A stretch of 64,000 nucleotides of DNA. Origin: Moritella sp. 24 (GTDB lineage Bacteria > Pseudomonadota > Gammaproteobacteria > Enterobacterales > Moritellaceae). Location of the stretch: NCBI RefSeq assembly GCF_018219155.1, contig NZ_CP056123.1, positions 682,001 through 746,000 on the forward strand, read 5' to 3'. Made by a program: the position numbers and the translations under genes. Numbering within the stretch: the stretch's first letter is position 1; every line of letters begins with the position of its first letter. Shown here one piece after another: positions 8,670-19,884 of this stretch. The notes beneath the pieces were generated by a model that had not been told where the DNA came from, searched no databases, and saw only the letters and a list, made by a program, of their open reading frames with translations.

Positions 8670-11261
8670 TTAGTTTGCAACAATGTTTAATAGTTTACCT
8701 GGTACGAAAATAACTTTACGTACTGTTTTACCATCAGTAAATTTAGTCACGTTTTCGTCAGCGTTAGCAAGTGCTTCAACTGTTTCACGAGTTGCGTCTG
8801 CTGGTACTGTTAATTTAGCACGTAGCTTACCGTTTACTTGTACGATGATTAGTTTTTCAGACTCTACCATTGCAGCTTGGTCTGCTACAGGCCATAGTGC
8901 TTCGTCGATGTTACCTTCTTGACCTAATTTGCCCCACAGTTCAAAACAGATGTGCGGAGTGATTGGTGCAAGTAGACGGATAACAGCCACTAATGCTTCT
9001 TGAAGTAGTGCGCGATCTTGCTCTGCTTCTTGAGGTGCTTTAGTTAGCTTGTTCATTAGTTCCATTACAGAAGCAATCGCCGTGTTGAACGTTTGACGAC
9101 GTTCGATATCATCAGATACCTTAGCAATTGTCTTATGAAGCTCGCGACGTAGTTCTTTTTGCTTGCCGTTAAGTGCTGCAACGTCTAGATCTGCAACTTC
9201 GCCTTTGCTGATGTGGCTGTAAGCAAGTGTCCAGATACGACGTAGGAAACGGTGTGCGCCTTCTACTGCTGAGTCTTGCCATTCTAGCGTTTGGTCAGCT
9301 GGAGCTGCAAACATCATGAATAGACGTACTGTATCAGCACCAAAACGTTCGATCATTGTTTGCGGGTCGATACCGTTGTTTTTAGACTTAGACATTTTAG
9401 TCATGCCTGTATAAACAAGTTCGTTACCTTCATTGTCGATATACTTAGTTGGTTGACCTTTTTCGTCACGCTCAACAGTTACATCTAATGGAGAAACCCA
9501 AACACGGCCGCCATTTTCGTTCGTGTAGTAGTATGCGTCAGCAAGTACCATACCTTGACAAAGTAGACGTTTGAACGGTTCGTTACTATCAACCATTTGC
9601 TCATCACGTAGCAATTTATGGAAGAAACGTGCATATAATAAATGCATACATGCGTGTTCAATACCACCCACATACTGATCTACTGGTAACCAGTGGTTTG
9701 CATCTTCACGGTTAAGCATTTCAGTTTCTGATGTCGCGCTACAGTAACGTGCATAGTACCAAGATGATTCCATGAAGGTATCAAATGTATCTGTTTCACG
9801 TAGTGCAGGCTGACCGTTGAATGTTGTTTTAGCCCACTCTTTGTCTGCTTTAATTGGACTTTGAATACCGTCCATTTTCACATCTTCAGGTAGGATAACT
9901 GGTAGTTGGTCAGCTGGTGTTGGAACCATAGTACCATCTTCAAGCGTTAGCATTGGGATTGGAGCGCCCCAGTAACGTTGACGAGAAACACCCCAGTCAC
10001 GTAGACGGAAGTTTACTTTCTTCGTGCCTTGACCGTTTGCTTCTAATTTAGCCGCGATTGCATCTACTGCAGGGCCAAATTCTAGACCATCAAATTCACC
10101 AGAGTTGAACAATACACCTTTTTCAGTGAACGCTACTTCTGATACGTCTAGCTCGCTACCGTCTGCAGGTTTGATTACAGGTACGATATCGATGCCGTAT
10201 TTTGTTGCGAATTCATAGTCACGTTGGTCGTGAGCTGGAACCGCCATAACAGCGCCAGTGCCGTAGCCCATTAATACGAAGTTAGCTACGTATACAGGTA
10301 CTTTACGACCATTTAATGGATGAATAGCGTATAGGCCAGTAGCCATGCCTTTCTTTTCCATTTTTTCTAGATCAGCTTCAGCCACTTTCATGTTTTTACA
10401 TTCAAGGTTGAATGCAGCTAATTCTGGATTATTTTGTGCTGCTTGTTCTGCAAGAGGGTGACCTGCTGCAATACCTACATACGTTACGCCCATTACTGTG
10501 TCTGGACGTGTTGTGTATACAGATAGCTTGCTTAGTTCGTCACTTTGACCTTCAACAGCGAAGTCTAATTCAACACCTTCACTGCGACCGATCCAGTTAC
10601 GTTGCATTGTTTTAACTTGCTCTGGCCAGCCGTCAAGTTCATCAATTGATGAAAGTAGCTCGTCTGCGTATTCTGTAATTTTAATGAACCACTGTGGAAT
10701 TTCTTTTTGTTCTACAGGGGTGTCACAACGCCAGCAGCAGCCGTCATTTACTTGTTCGTTAGCCAGTACTGTTTCATCGTTCGGGCACCAGTTAACTGAT
10801 GACGTCTTCTTGTAAACTAAACCTTTGCTGTACAGTTTAGTGAAGAACTCTTGTTCCCAACGGTAGTATTCTGGTGTACATGTTGCGATTTCACGGTTCC
10901 AGTCATAACCAAAGCCTAGAGACGTTAGCTGACCTTTCATGTAATCAATGTTTTCATATGTCCAAGGCGCAGGTGCAGTGTTGTTCTTGATTGCTGCATT
11001 TTCAGCTGGTAGACCAAATGCATCCCAACCAATAGGTTGTAATACGTTTTTGCCTTGCATACGTTGGAAACGTGCGATCACATCACCAATCGTGTAGTTA
11101 CGTACGTGGCCCATGTGCAGGCGACCACTTGGGTATGGGAACATAGACAAGCAGTAGAATTTTTCTTTATTTTCGTCGTTTTGTACTTCGAATGTTTTAT
11201 TTTCTTGCCAGTGTTGTTGAACCTGAGGTTCGATACTGCTTGGAGTATATTGTTCTTGCAT
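8670..11261 (-). CDS. leuS: Leucyl-tRNA synthetase
   Basis: This class I aminoacyl-tRNA synthetase charges tRNA-Leu. The 863-residue protein is full length. The HIGH-type motif is HMGH at 49-52 and the KMSKS loop is in [14 protein letters not shown]1 editing domain and a cysteine-containing insertion ([13 protein letters not shown], then CCWRC) are present. The start ATG at 11261 is followed by the standard [16 protein letters not shown] promoter is visible at 11313-11341 and a strong terminator follows the gene, so it can be expressed alone. Confidence 0.98.
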   Translation of the reverse strand: MQEQYTPSSIEPQVQQHWQENKTFEVQNDENKEKFYCLSMFPYPSGRLHMGHVRNYTIGDVIARFQRMQGKNVLQPIGWDAFGLPAENAAIKNNTAPAPWTYENIDYMKGQLTSLGFGYDWNREIATCTPEYYRWEQEFFTKLYSKGLVYKKTSSVNWCPNDETVLANEQVNDGCCWRCDTPVEQKEIPQWFIKITEYADELLSSIDELDGWPEQVKTMQRNWIGRSEGVELDFAVEGQSDELSKLSVYTTRPDTVMGVTYVGIAAGHPLAEQAAQNNPELAAFNLECKNMKVAEADLEKMEKKGMATGLYAIHPLNGRKVPVYVANFVLMGYGTGAVMAVPAHDQRDYEFATKYGIDIVPVIKPADGSELDVSEVAFTEKGVLFNSGEFDGLEFGPAVDAIAAKLEANGQGTKKVNFRLRDWGVSRQRYWGAPIPMLTLEDGTMVPTPADQLPVILPEDVKMDGIQSPIKADKEWAKTTFNGQPALRETDTFDTFMESSWYYARYCSATSETEMLNREDANHWLPVDQYVGGIEHACMHLLYARFFHKLLRDEQMVDSNEPFKRLLCQGMVLADAYYYTNENGGRVWVSPLDVTVERDEKGQPTKYIDNEGNELVYTGMTKMSKSKNNGIDPQTMIERFGADTVRLFMMFAAPADQTLEWQDSAVEGAHRFLRRIWTLAYSHISKGEVADLDVAALNGKQKELRRELHKTIAKVSDDIERRQTFNTAIASVMELMNKLTKAPQEAEQDRALLQEALVAVIRLLAPITPHICFELWGKLGQEGNIDEALWPVADQAAMVESEKLIIVQVNGKLRAKLTVPADATRETVEALANADENVTKFTDGKTVRKVIFVPGKLLNIVAN

Positions 11262-11312
11262 GGGTAATATCCAGTCTGTTCTTGGTAGGATTTAGAAACA
11301 AAATTTTGCCAT

Positions 11313-11341
11313 AGAATACCTTAGCACAGAGAGGGCAACAA
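11313..11341 (-). promoter_or_regulatory. Candidate sigma-70 promoter for leuS
   Basis: On the minus strand, -35 TTGTTG (11336-11341) and -10 TATTCT (11313-11318) are separated by 17 bp, about 50 bp before the leuS start. Confidence 0.4.
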
Positions 11342-11426
11342 GTTTCATTTGCAGATAGCGATAAGTTTTCCTTAGCTGTAACGCTTATTGGACTCGTTAT
11401 CGATGAAACTATGTGATGCAGACCGC

Positions 11427-11454
11427 TTGTTGGCCGAGTATTTTGGCATATACT
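11427..11454 (+). promoter_or_regulatory. Candidate sigma-70 promoter for ybeL
   Basis: -35 TTGTTG (11427-11432) and -10 TATACT (11449-11454) have a 16-bp spacer. The implied leader before ybeL is about 130 bases. Confidence 0.4.
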
Positions 11455-11591
11455 TAAATTATAGCCGTAGCTGTTTTCTTCCCGTTAGAAGTTTATTGCT
11501 ACTGGTAATAAACAATGTTTACTGATGAATATAGATGATGTTTGATTAATAAATACAGGTTAACTGTTATTACATTAATTCGGAGGTTTAT

Positions 11592-12098
11592 ATGGCTAAG
11601 CTCAATACTCAGTATCAAAATTCAGTGCGAAACTTATCTGTACATCCTCTGAGCTATAAAGGGAGGAAGTTGTTTATGGGTAACGATTTTACGCAAAAAT
11701 TCATACTCAAAGCAGAAGCTTATTTAGGGGCCGCCGGGGATTTAACCAAAAAAGAACTATCAGAAGCTTCGGCTTATATCCGGCATGATATGGGCGAGTT
11801 CAGTAAAGACTATCAGACGAGTGTAAATAGTTTTAAATTATCTGCATGGTATCAAGCTTGGGATAAAATCACCTGGGGTACGTTAGCGTCGATTACGGAT
11901 AAAACACAGGTAGAGTGGACAGAAGTTGGGGATGATTTAGAACACCAAGGTCGTTATCAAGTCGGCGATGAAGTCGGGTTTGGCTTACTGACGTGTGTGC
12001 GTTGTGGTTATCAAAAAGAATTATACCATCCTGCGATTGTACTTTCTTGTGCAAGCTGTGACGGTGAAGAGTTTATGCGTGAAAGCTTTGAACCTTAG
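11592..12098 (+). CDS. ybeL: Zinc-ribbon-containing protein, YbeL family (DUF1451)
   Basis: The function is not known. The 168-residue protein has an N-terminal helical part, the conserved central motif ITDKTQVEWTEV, and a C-terminal zinc ribbon with two CxxC pairs (CVRC, then CASC), ending in FEP as in E. coli YbeL. It is divergent from leuS, the same neighbourhood as in E. coli. Start: ATG at 11592 with a strong GGAGG six bases upstream. A terminator follows, so it is probably monocistronic. Confidence 0.88.
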   Translation: MAKLNTQYQNSVRNLSVHPLSYKGRKLFMGNDFTQKFILKAEAYLGAAGDLTKKELSEASAYIRHDMGEFSKDYQTSVNSFKLSAWYQAWDKITWGTLASITDKTQVEWTEVGDDLEHQGRYQVGDEVGFGLLTCVRCGYQKELYHPAIVLSCASCDGEEFMRESFEP

Positions 12099-12150
12099 CC
12101 ACTATTTTATTAATATTTAATCGCGATGGTGATATGAATTCGTGCAGGGT

Positions 12151-12190
12151 AAATGGTCGACTTAGAAATGAGCTGACCATTTTTATTTTT
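12151..12190 (+). terminator. Terminator after ybeL
   Basis: An 8-bp stem (AAATGGTC, 12151-12158; GACCATTT, 12175-12182) with a 16-base loop is followed by a T-rich tail (TTTTATTTTT from 12181). Confidence 0.65.
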
Positions 12191-12210
12191 GGTTGCTATG
12201 ACTGATTCAA

Positions 12211-12444
12211 TTAAAATGGTTCGTCAATTCTCACTGTCGGGAAACCCACTTGTTGAGCCGTGGCTGTCGCGATATCTAAATTCCGGTAGCACTTTTCATG
12301 ACCACTAAAATCGGTTAAAGGAATAATATCGCCATTTTCAGATTTAAATTCTACTATCCATCCATTTGCGACCAGTGACGGTTCAACGATAGCCTCAACT
12401 AATTCATGTCTATGATACATGCTTTTGATATCGGAAAGTTGCAT
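12211..12444 (-). CDS. Small conserved-looking hypothetical protein, 77 aa
   Basis: I do not recognise this protein. It is acidic, soluble and has no signal peptide or membrane segment. It begins MQLSDIKSMYHRHELVEAIV and contains one cysteine (HEKCYRNL). The translation signal is good: ATG at 12444 preceded by AGAGGT at suitable spacing. It is on the opposite strand to ybeL and ligB and stands alone. The balanced composition and good ribosome-binding site favour a real gene. No function can be assigned from the sequence. Confidence 0.65.
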   Translation of the reverse strand: MQLSDIKSMYHRHELVEAIVEPSLVANGWIVEFKSENGDIIPLTDFSGHEKCYRNLDIATATAQQVGFPTVRIDEPF

Positions 12445-12659
12445 GGTAATTACCTCTTATGACAGAACTCTCGCAATTATAATTTTAGTGTAGTTGAAGA
12501 CGAAACAAGTTCAAGAAAATCGAACTTTAAAGGTTATTGAAAGCGTGAATAAGTCGCTTTAATACGCATTACGTGAGTGTTCAATCTGTGATCTAGTACA
12601 ACTACTGATGTTGGTGAACAGTGGCCTTTCGATGCTTCTAATCAGTAAGTTGAAATTAG

Positions 12660-13949
<1,290 letters not shown>

Positions 13950-13996
13950 AATCTTGCATATTGAGGCATTTTCAGTATACTGCTGGCAGCAACAGG

Positions 13997-14035
13997 AACG
14001 GGCTCACTTTAAGGTGGAGCCCGTTTTTTATTTTG
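13997..14035 (+). terminator. Terminator after ligB
   Basis: The GC-rich stem AACGGGCTC (13997-14005) pairs with GAGCCCGTT (14017-14025) and is followed by TTTTTTATTTT. It is placed 48 bp after the ligB stop. Confidence 0.88.
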
Positions 14036-14123
14036 ATTAAGTTAATCGAATATATCAGCGAAACACCCAGCGCGATGAAATGCTGGGCCAACTGTTTGTT
14101 TGAATTATGATGTAGGTAAAGTG

Positions 14124-15578
14124 ATGAAATTTATTGTAAAAATATTCCCAGAAGTAATGATGAAAAGTAAATCGGTACGTCAGCGTTTTAGTAAAATGCT
14201 GCAATCGAGTTTACGTAATATTTTGCGTCGTGAAGATGAACATGCTCGCGTGATCCTTGAATGGGATAAAATTGTTGTTCGTACGACCGACGACAGTGAT
14301 AAGAACCGCGACTTCTATCGTGAAGTATTAAAAAATACTCCGGGTATCGCACACTCACTAGAAGTGCTCGAATCTAACTTTACTGATCTTGATGATATTT
14401 TCCAACAAGCACTGCCAGTTTATAAAGATTTACTTGCAGGTAAAACATTCTGTGTACGTGCTAAGCGTAACGGTAAGCATGATTTTACGTCGATTGATTT
14501 AGAACGCTATGTTGGTGGTGGCTTAAATCAGCATACTGACGCAGCGGGTGTAAAACTAAGAAAACCACAAGAAACAATCAAAATTGAAGTTGAACACGAC
14601 AAACTTTATTTAGTAACAGATCGCCACGAAGGTCTGGGTGGTTTCCCTATGGCTGGACAGGAAGATGTGCTGTCATTAATGTCGGGTGGTTTTGACTCTG
14701 CTGTATCAAGTTACCTCACGATTAAACGTGGTAGCCGCACGCATTTCTGTTTCTTCAACTTAGGTGGTGATGCGCATGAGATTGGTGTGAAGCAAATTTC
14801 ATACTTTTTGTGGAACAAATACAGCTCATCACATAAAGTGAAATTTGTAAGCGTACCATTCGATCCAGTTGTTGCTGAGATCTTAGAAAAAGTAGATAAC
14901 TCACAAATGGGTGTTGTGCTTAAGCGTATGATGATGCGCGCAGCAGCTAAAGTTGCAGAGCGTTTAGGCATTGAAGCGTTGGTGACAGGTGAAGCTGTTG
15001 GCCAAGTATCAAGCCAAACTATCCGTAACCTATCGTTAATCGATTCTGTAACTGATACGCTGATTTTACGCCCATTGATTGTTGCTGATAAGCAAGACAT
15101 CATTGATACAGCGCGTAAAATTGGTACGGCTGAATTCTCTGAAACAATTCCTGAATACTGTGGTGTTATCTCAAACAAACCAACAGTAAAAGCAGTGAAA
15201 GAGAAAATCGAAGCAGAAGAAGCTAAATTCGATATGAGCTTGATTGACCAAGTTGTTATGGATGCAAACGTGATGGATATCCGTCAAATTGCAGAAGAAG
15301 CACAAGAGCAAGTAAGTGATGTTGAAGCGGTAACTGAAATTGCATCAAACGAAGTGATCTTAGATATTCGTAGTATTGACGAAGTTGAAGATTCACCACT
15401 TGACGTTGATGGACTTGAAGTTCAGCACATGCCTTTCTTTAAGCTAGGTAATCAGTTTGGCGAATTAGATCAAGATAAGACTTACTTACTATACTGCGAC
15501 CGTGGTGTGATGAGTAAACTACAAGCGCTTTACTTGATTGAAAAAGGCTATGGTAACGTTAAAGTTTACCGTCCTTAA
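14124..15578 (+). CDS. thiI: tRNA 4-thiouridine synthase / sulfur carrier ThiI
   Basis: ThiI makes 4-thiouridine at position 8 of tRNA and supplies sulfur for the thiazole of thiamine. Domains in order: NFLD/THUMP (about 1-165), a PP-loop adenylating domain with SGGFDSAVS, and a C-terminal rhodanese domain whose persulfide cysteine is in YCDRGVMS. The second conserved cysteine is present in PEYCGVIS. The ATG at 14124 is preferred (AGGTAAAG just upstream; product begins [15 protein letters not shown] like E. coli ThiI). An upstream in-frame TTG at 14100 would add eight residues not found in the family. Length is then 484. Confidence 0.96.
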   Translation: MKFIVKIFPEVMMKSKSVRQRFSKMLQSSLRNILRREDEHARVILEWDKIVVRTTDDSDKNRDFYREVLKNTPGIAHSLEVLESNFTDLDDIFQQALPVYKDLLAGKTFCVRAKRNGKHDFTSIDLERYVGGGLNQHTDAAGVKLRKPQETIKIEVEHDKLYLVTDRHEGLGGFPMAGQEDVLSLMSGGFDSAVSSYLTIKRGSRTHFCFFNLGGDAHEIGVKQISYFLWNKYSSSHKVKFVSVPFDPVVAEILEKVDNSQMGVVLKRMMMRAAAKVAERLGIEALVTGEAVGQVSSQTIRNLSLIDSVTDTLILRPLIVADKQDIIDTARKIGTAEFSETIPEYCGVISNKPTVKAVKEKIEAEEAKFDMSLIDQVVMDANVMDIRQIAEEAQEQVSDVEAVTEIASNEVILDIRSIDEVEDSPLDVDGLEVQHMPFFKLGNQFGELDQDKTYLLYCDRGVMSKLQALYLIEKGYGNVKVYRP

Positions 15579-15628
15579 TAATCATTTAGGTGGGGCTAAT
15601 ATTTAGCGTCACCGTGTGATTGATGAAA

Positions 15629-15670
15629 GCCAGCAAACTCTCTAGTAATAAAGAGTTTGCTGGCTTTTTT
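15629..15670 (+). terminator. Strong terminator after thiI
   Basis: A perfect 13-bp stem (15629-15641 and 15652-15664) closes a 10-base loop and is followed by TTTTTT. The opposite strand has only a TTTC tail, so it is mainly directional. Confidence 0.92.
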
Positions 15671-15698
15671 GATCTGGATTCAACCGTTTGAACTATAT

Positions 15699-16598
15699 CT
15701 AAGCCAACTCAGTTTCTTGTTGTTTTATTTGCTCATACAGGGTTTGATTCGAAGGCACTGGAATGCAGTAGGCATTAGCGACCTTCAACACATACCCTGT
15801 AATATAATCAATTTCGGTTTGACGATTAAAGTGGCGATCTTGGTGCATTGAAGAACAGTTTTCTGCCGTACGTGCAATGACGTTATCGACCTGTGCTTGT
15901 AGTTCTGTATAAGACCAAGGTAACCGAGCCTTTTCACAGACGAGTGCCAATTCCTTCACAACATTCACAACCTGTGGGTGTAATGTTGGATTAGTAAGTT
16001 CACCATTTTTACATTGATGGATTGCTGTTAACGGATTTATTGCACAATTAATCACTAACTTAAGCCATAATTTTTCACGAATATCGTCACACCAATCACA
16101 TTCTTCAAGCGCAAGTAATTGGCTGGCGATATCTTTATAACGCTTGGCTTGATTATTAAATGCACCGAACCAAGTGACACCCGCACCAGTATGACGAACA
16201 TGATTATCAGAGACTTTTAATACACCATTGGATGTAGTGCCAACCATAATGGCATTTCGAGGGAATAACTTCTCTGTTTGTTCCGCTGTCCCCATACCAT
16301 TATGTAATAGTACGATGCAGCAATGCTTATCAATTTGTGACTGTAACAAGGTCAACGCAGGTAGTACATCTTGGGCTTTCAGCGTGACTAATAAAAAGTC
16401 ACATTTTGGCGTGAGCTTATCTTGCGCCATTATCGTATTGCTAGTATATCCACCGTCTAAACTTTCAAAGTTAAATGTACGGATATGGGCATTACTCTCG
16501 GGGCGTAATACAAATGCGGCATGCTGGCCTGATTTTAATAGTTTTTCTGCAAAGAAGTGTCCGATAGCGCCAGCACCGAGAATGTTCCAATTAGCCAT
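15699..16598 (-). CDS. panE: 2-dehydropantoate 2-reductase
   Basis: The enzyme reduces ketopantoate to pantoate with NADPH in pantothenate/CoA synthesis. The N-terminal Rossmann motif is NILGAGAIGHFFAEKL. The LVTLKAQD segment, the catalytic-lysine region (REKLWLKLVINCAINPLTA) and the C-terminal helical domain with EIDYITGYVL are typical. The 299 residues match the family. Its start overlaps the VanZ-like gene by 8 bp, so the two are probably co-transcribed. The apbA/panE family also includes other ketoacid reductases, but the motifs fit PanE well. Confidence 0.9.
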   Translation of the reverse strand: MANWNILGAGAIGHFFAEKLLKSGQHAAFVLRPESNAHIRTFNFESLDGGYTSNTIMAQDKLTPKCDFLLVTLKAQDVLPALTLLQSQIDKHCCIVLLHNGMGTAEQTEKLFPRNAIMVGTTSNGVLKVSDNHVRHTGAGVTWFGAFNNQAKRYKDIASQLLALEECDWCDDIREKLWLKLVINCAINPLTAIHQCKNGELTNPTLHPQVVNVVKELALVCEKARLPWSYTELQAQVDNVIARTAENCSSMHQDRHFNRQTEIDYITGYVLKVANAYCIPVPSNQTLYEQIKQQETELA

Positions 16599-16938
16599 GT
16601 GTTTTTGCTCGTAATGGTTGAATGATTAAGTAACTTGTTATACCAATTAAATCGGCGACAATATCCCAGTGACTCGTATCGCGACCAGGTATCATACCTT
16701 GAATTAATTCAATAAAAATACCGAATCCAAGTAATGTCATAAACAAGGTTATTGTTCTGTTTGGAAAACTATAATCAAAAAGCAGCGCTAATGTTACAAA
16801 GGCAAGGGCGTGATTAAGTTTGTCGTTGCCTAAACTTGGGATGTCCGATGAAGGTTTAGCAAAAGCAAGTAGACAGATTGCGACTATCACCATAAAAAGT
16901 AGTAGCCGGAACCAATGTTTGTATTTATCTAATGGCAT
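16591..16938 (-). CDS. VanZ-like family membrane protein
   Basis: This 115-residue membrane protein has about four hydrophobic segments and the VanZ-like features DKLNHALAFVTLALL and PGRDTSHWDIVADLIGI. The family is named after a teicoplanin-resistance accessory protein, but most chromosomal members have no known role. The ATG at 16938 is preceded by AGAGA. It overlaps panE by 8 bp. Confidence 0.82.
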   Translation of the reverse strand: MPLDKYKHWFRLLLFMVIVAICLLAFAKPSSDIPSLGNDKLNHALAFVTLALLFDYSFPNRTITLFMTLLGFGIFIELIQGMIPGRDTSHWDIVADLIGITSYLIIQPLRAKTHG

Positions 16939-17126
16939 TTTTCTCTCTGCAATAGAAGGGTATATAGCTATTATAGTCCTTTATTTATTGTATTTAGTTC
17001 TCGGGTTGTTCGCTAATTTTTTATCTACAATTTATTATTTAATGAATAATGGTTGTGATGCTATACGAACAATGTCTAATTATCGTTACTAAATAGGAGT
17101 GACTTACCTTGTTCAGCACTTAATGG

Positions 17127-17156
17127 TTGAATTGCAGCTATCATCTATTAGATAAT
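17127..17156 (+). promoter_or_regulatory. Candidate promoter for yajQ
   Basis: -35 TTGAAT (17127-17132), an 18-bp spacer and -10 GATAAT (17151-17156) lie 30 bp before the yajQ start. Confidence 0.35.
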
Positions 17157-17185
17157 CAGGACATTATAAATGATAGGATATAAAG

Positions 17186-17668
17186 ATGCCTCAATTTGAT
17201 ATTATTTCTGAAGTAGACATGGTTGAAGTGAAAAACGCAACTGACAATGCAAACCGTGAATTAAGTACACGTTTTGATTTCCGTGGTGTTGATGCGAGCT
17301 TTGAGCTAGTTAAAGAAAAAGTTAAAATGCGCACAGATGAAGATATGCAACTTCGTCAAATGGCTGATATTTTACGTAGTGCTTTAGTTAAGCGTAATAT
17401 TGACAGCTCTGCGATGAGCGTAGGTAAAACTGAATTCTCGGGTAAAACGTGTAGTGCCGATGTAGAGTTTCTACAAGGTGTTGAAGGTGCTGTAGCTAAA
17501 AAAGTTGTTAAATCAATTAAAGACAGCAAGCTTAAAGTACAAGTATCTATCCAAGGCGATAAAGTACGTGTTGTTGGTAAAAAGCGTGATGATTTACAGG
17601 CTGTTATGCAGCATGTAAAAACAGCTGAACTAGGTCAACCGTTCCAGTTTGATAACTTCCGTGACTAA
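17186..17668 (+). CDS. yajQ: YajQ family cyclic-di-GMP-binding / nucleotide-binding protein
   Basis: Members bind nucleotides, and in Xanthomonas the protein is a c-di-GMP effector working with a transcription factor. The protein begins [20 protein letters not shown] and has [15 protein letters not shown], both highly conserved. It has two ferredoxin-like repeats and 160 residues, the usual length. It is monocistronic, with a terminator directly after it. Its role in this organism is not shown by the sequence. Confidence 0.95.
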   Translation: MPQFDIISEVDMVEVKNATDNANRELSTRFDFRGVDASFELVKEKVKMRTDEDMQLRQMADILRSALVKRNIDSSAMSVGKTEFSGKTCSADVEFLQGVEGAVAKKVVKSIKDSKLKVQVSIQGDKVRVVGKKRDDLQAVMQHVKTAELGQPFQFDNFRD

Positions 17669-17715
17669 TATGCTGTTGTTTACTTACATTAAGTAAATAC
17701 AGATATCAGTAACTA

Positions 17716-17750
17716 AAAGCCCAGTCTGTTTACACACACTGGGCTTTTTC
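17716..17750. terminator. Bidirectional terminator between yajQ and the AmpG-like gene
   Basis: The stem AAAGCCCAGT (17716-17725) pairs with ACTGGGCTTT (17738-17747), with T-runs on both strands (TTTTT on plus, TTTTAG on minus). It serves convergent genes. Confidence 0.85.
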
Positions 17751-17754
17751 ATGT

Positions 17755-19143
17755 CTAAGATTCAATCCACTTGAAATGCTTTTTCATTTGCATATACATA
17801 AGCAAGATAATGAAAACAACAGGAATAATGCCTAGCGCTGCGGTACCAATGAAGAACGCAGAATAATCCCATGCATCGACTACTACGCCTGAGAATCCTG
17901 CAATAAACTTAGGCAGTAATACCATGATAGACGAGAACAACGCATATTGAGTTGCGGTAAATTGGGTGTTGGTTAGTCGCGATAAAAACACCACAAATGC
18001 GCACGAGGCAATACCTGCACTTAAGTTGTCAGCACTGATCACCAAGGTCAATAACAACAGGGCAGGGTCTTGTGTTTGCAGCCAAGTATCTGGCAGTAGT
18101 AACGCAAGTACTGTCATTAATTGTGATGTTGCCATGCTGCCTGCCATCCAGTGAAACAGCACATTCGTTAAAGCAGAAAGTACGCCTCCTAATAACAAGG
18201 TTGAAAGTAAGCCGAAACCATTGACCAATAGTCCACCGAGTCCGGCACCAACCAGTGTCATGATCACACCAAAGACTTTGGCGACTGTGGCAACTTCAGC
18301 CTTCGAATAACCCATATCCACATAAAATGGGTTAGCCATGATCCCCATGACAATGTCACTGATACGATAGGTGATGACAATGCCCAGTAATAGTAAGCAG
18401 GTTTTACCATATCGTTGGAATAGGTCGATAAGGGGCTTTACTATCCCTGTAATAAGAAAGTCGCGAATATTATGGACATGATGTATTTTATGCTTTGCGA
18501 TAGGTTCTTTAGAAAGTAAGGTCGCAAAAATACCAAATAACATAAATAGCGCCATACAGGCATAGGCGAACTGCCAAGCTGCAGCATTATAAACCGCGCT
18601 ATTATCATAGAACGCAGCAATGGCTAATGAACCTGCGCCCGCTACAATCATGGCAATACGGTAGCCAGTCATGTAAGTGGCAGCCATTGCTCCCTGTAAA
18701 CGCGTATCTGCACTCTCAATTCGAAAAGCATCGACAACAATATCTTGGGTTGCAGAAAAGAGTGCTAAACCTAGTGAAGCTATGATAAATAAGATCACGC
18801 TTTGTTGAGGATCTTGAGTCGCCATGATCATAAGCATTGCAACGATCATGACTTGCGTAAACAGTAGCCAACTCCGACGTCGTCCCAATTTATTGTGTAG
18901 CCAAGGCAGCTGGATCTGATCAATCAAGGGGGACCAGGCCCATTTAAAGCCATAAGCAAGTGCTATCCAACTAAAGAAGCCGATACTGGCTCGATCGACA
19001 CCAGCCTCACGCAACCAAAATGACAGGGTTGAGAACACGAGAAGAATAGGTAATCCTGAAGAAAAGCCAAATAGCCCCATAAATAGCACTCGGGGGTTTA
19101 GGTAAATAGATAAGGTTTGGAGAAAAGTTGGCAATGTCAGCAA
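17755..19143 (-). CDS. ampG: AmpG-family muropeptide permease (MFS)
   Basis: AmpG imports GlcNAc-anhydroMurNAc peptides across the inner membrane for cell-wall recycling. The 462-residue protein has about 12-14 membrane segments. The N-terminal region shows GFSSGLPILLVFSTLSFWLREAG and WSPLIDQ, then LGRRRSW, all characteristic of AmpG. The neighbourhood (yajG, bolA) is that of E. coli ampG. Released muropeptides from the MltB and RlpA class of enzymes would be its substrates. A 15-bp inverted repeat flanks the gene. Confidence 0.9.
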   Translation of the reverse strand: MLTLPTFLQTLSIYLNPRVLFMGLFGFSSGLPILLVFSTLSFWLREAGVDRASIGFFSWIALAYGFKWAWSPLIDQIQLPWLHNKLGRRRSWLLFTQVMIVAMLMIMATQDPQQSVILFIIASLGLALFSATQDIVVDAFRIESADTRLQGAMAATYMTGYRIAMIVAGAGSLAIAAFYDNSAVYNAAAWQFAYACMALFMLFGIFATLLSKEPIAKHKIHHVHNIRDFLITGIVKPLIDLFQRYGKTCLLLLGIVITYRISDIVMGIMANPFYVDMGYSKAEVATVAKVFGVIMTLVGAGLGGLLVNGFGLLSTLLLGGVLSALTNVLFHWMAGSMATSQLMTVLALLLPDTWLQTQDPALLLLTLVISADNLSAGIASCAFVVFLSRLTNTQFTATQYALFSSIMVLLPKFIAGFSGVVVDAWDYSAFFIGTAALGIIPVVFIILLMYMQMKKHFKWIES

Positions 19144-19195
19144 TCCATCTAACGTAAGTGTTTGCTGATACTACCGTATTTTTATTGATTTAATA

Positions 19196-19218
19196 AGCCC
19201 GACAACAGACTGGGCTTT
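19196..19218. repeat. Short hairpin, inverted copy of the terminator arm at 17716
   Basis: AACAGACTGGGCTTT (19204-19218) is the exact reverse complement of 17716-17730. Locally it forms a 6-bp hairpin AAGCCC/GGGCTT with a weak tail, possibly ending the 19262-19603 gene. Confidence 0.5.
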
Positions 19219-19261
19219 GTTTAATCGATTTATTCATTGTAAATTTATAATATAAGCGAAC

Positions 19262-19603
19262 TTAGTCCAAGTATTCCGTTATAGGTCTAATACCAATACA
19301 GTTGTATGGTTTAACTCCTTGACCTTGTAAAAATAAAGCACCTGTATGTAATTTTTGGCGCAATATACGATTGGAAAAAATCTGTTGGCTTGACCAGCTT
19401 TTAAGTTCAAACAACAGGAACCAAAATACCTGCTCTTTACAACTACTTGTAGACTCGTCATAAATATCTAAATCATCCCATTCTCTCAATGTTTCCCAAA
19501 GAAAATGGTTTAATTGCGTATAACTCAATTTTTTCATAAGAAAAAAATCGAGATAGTTAGCTAAGATGTCAGACTTCTCGTCAATGAACTTTTTCGCTTC
19601 CAT
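19262..19603 (-). CDS. Conserved-looking hypothetical protein, 113 aa
   Basis: I do not recognise a domain. It is a soluble protein rich in aromatic residues (QVFWFLLFELKSWSSQQIF) with no signal peptide. The start is well supported: ATG at 19603 preceded by GAGGAG. It lies upstream of the AmpG-like gene on the same strand but 118 bp away with a weak hairpin between, so co-transcription is uncertain. Confidence 0.7.
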   Translation of the reverse strand: MEAKKFIDEKSDILANYLDFFLMKKLSYTQLNHFLWETLREWDDLDIYDESTSSCKEQVFWFLLFELKSWSSQQIFSNRILRQKLHTGALFLQGQGVKPYNCIGIRPITEYLD

Positions 19604-19728
19604 GCAAATCTCCTCATTTGTTAGTATCTCATTCTAATCCTAGACGAAAAAATGGAACTGTCATTAATTAGTGTATTCTTAATGCGGATTAGTGAGTAAA
19701 GTGTGAATCATCTCAAAAGATTAATTTC

Positions 19729-19831
19729 TTTTAATCATGTGATTAAAAAATTCACAAAATCGCATATTATTAACATAAACTCTGTTATTAATTGCTAAAC
19801 GAGTAAATAGGCTTTGTATATTTAGCCTATT
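19729..19831. repeat. Two inverted repeats upstream of the exported cyclophilin gene
   Basis: A 20-bp palindrome with 9-bp arms around TG (TTTTAATCA...TGATTAAAA, 19729-19748) and a second repeat AATAGGCT (19806-19813)/AGCCTATT (19824-19831) lie between divergent genes. The first resembles an operator; the second could be a leader hairpin. No factor can be named. Confidence 0.45.
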
Positions 19832-19884
19832 AAGGTTGTTTTAAACGTTAGCTTGTCTTTATATTACTAAAATGGAACTCAATA

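Larger units (their letters stand above)
11262..11591. other. Divergent intergenic region leuS/ybeL
   Basis: These 330 bp separate two divergently read genes and hold one candidate sigma-70 promoter for each (listed separately). I see no gene in it. No T-box or other leader structure for leuS is recognisable, as expected for a gammaproteobacterium. Confidence 0.6.

Noticed and set aside
14711-15178. 155-codon open frame antisense to thiI
   Set aside because: It is contained in thiI with no sign of its own promoter or ribosome-binding site.
19739-19757. CRP-like TGTGA and TCACA pair upstream of ppiA
   Set aside because: The spacing is 9 instead of 6 bp.
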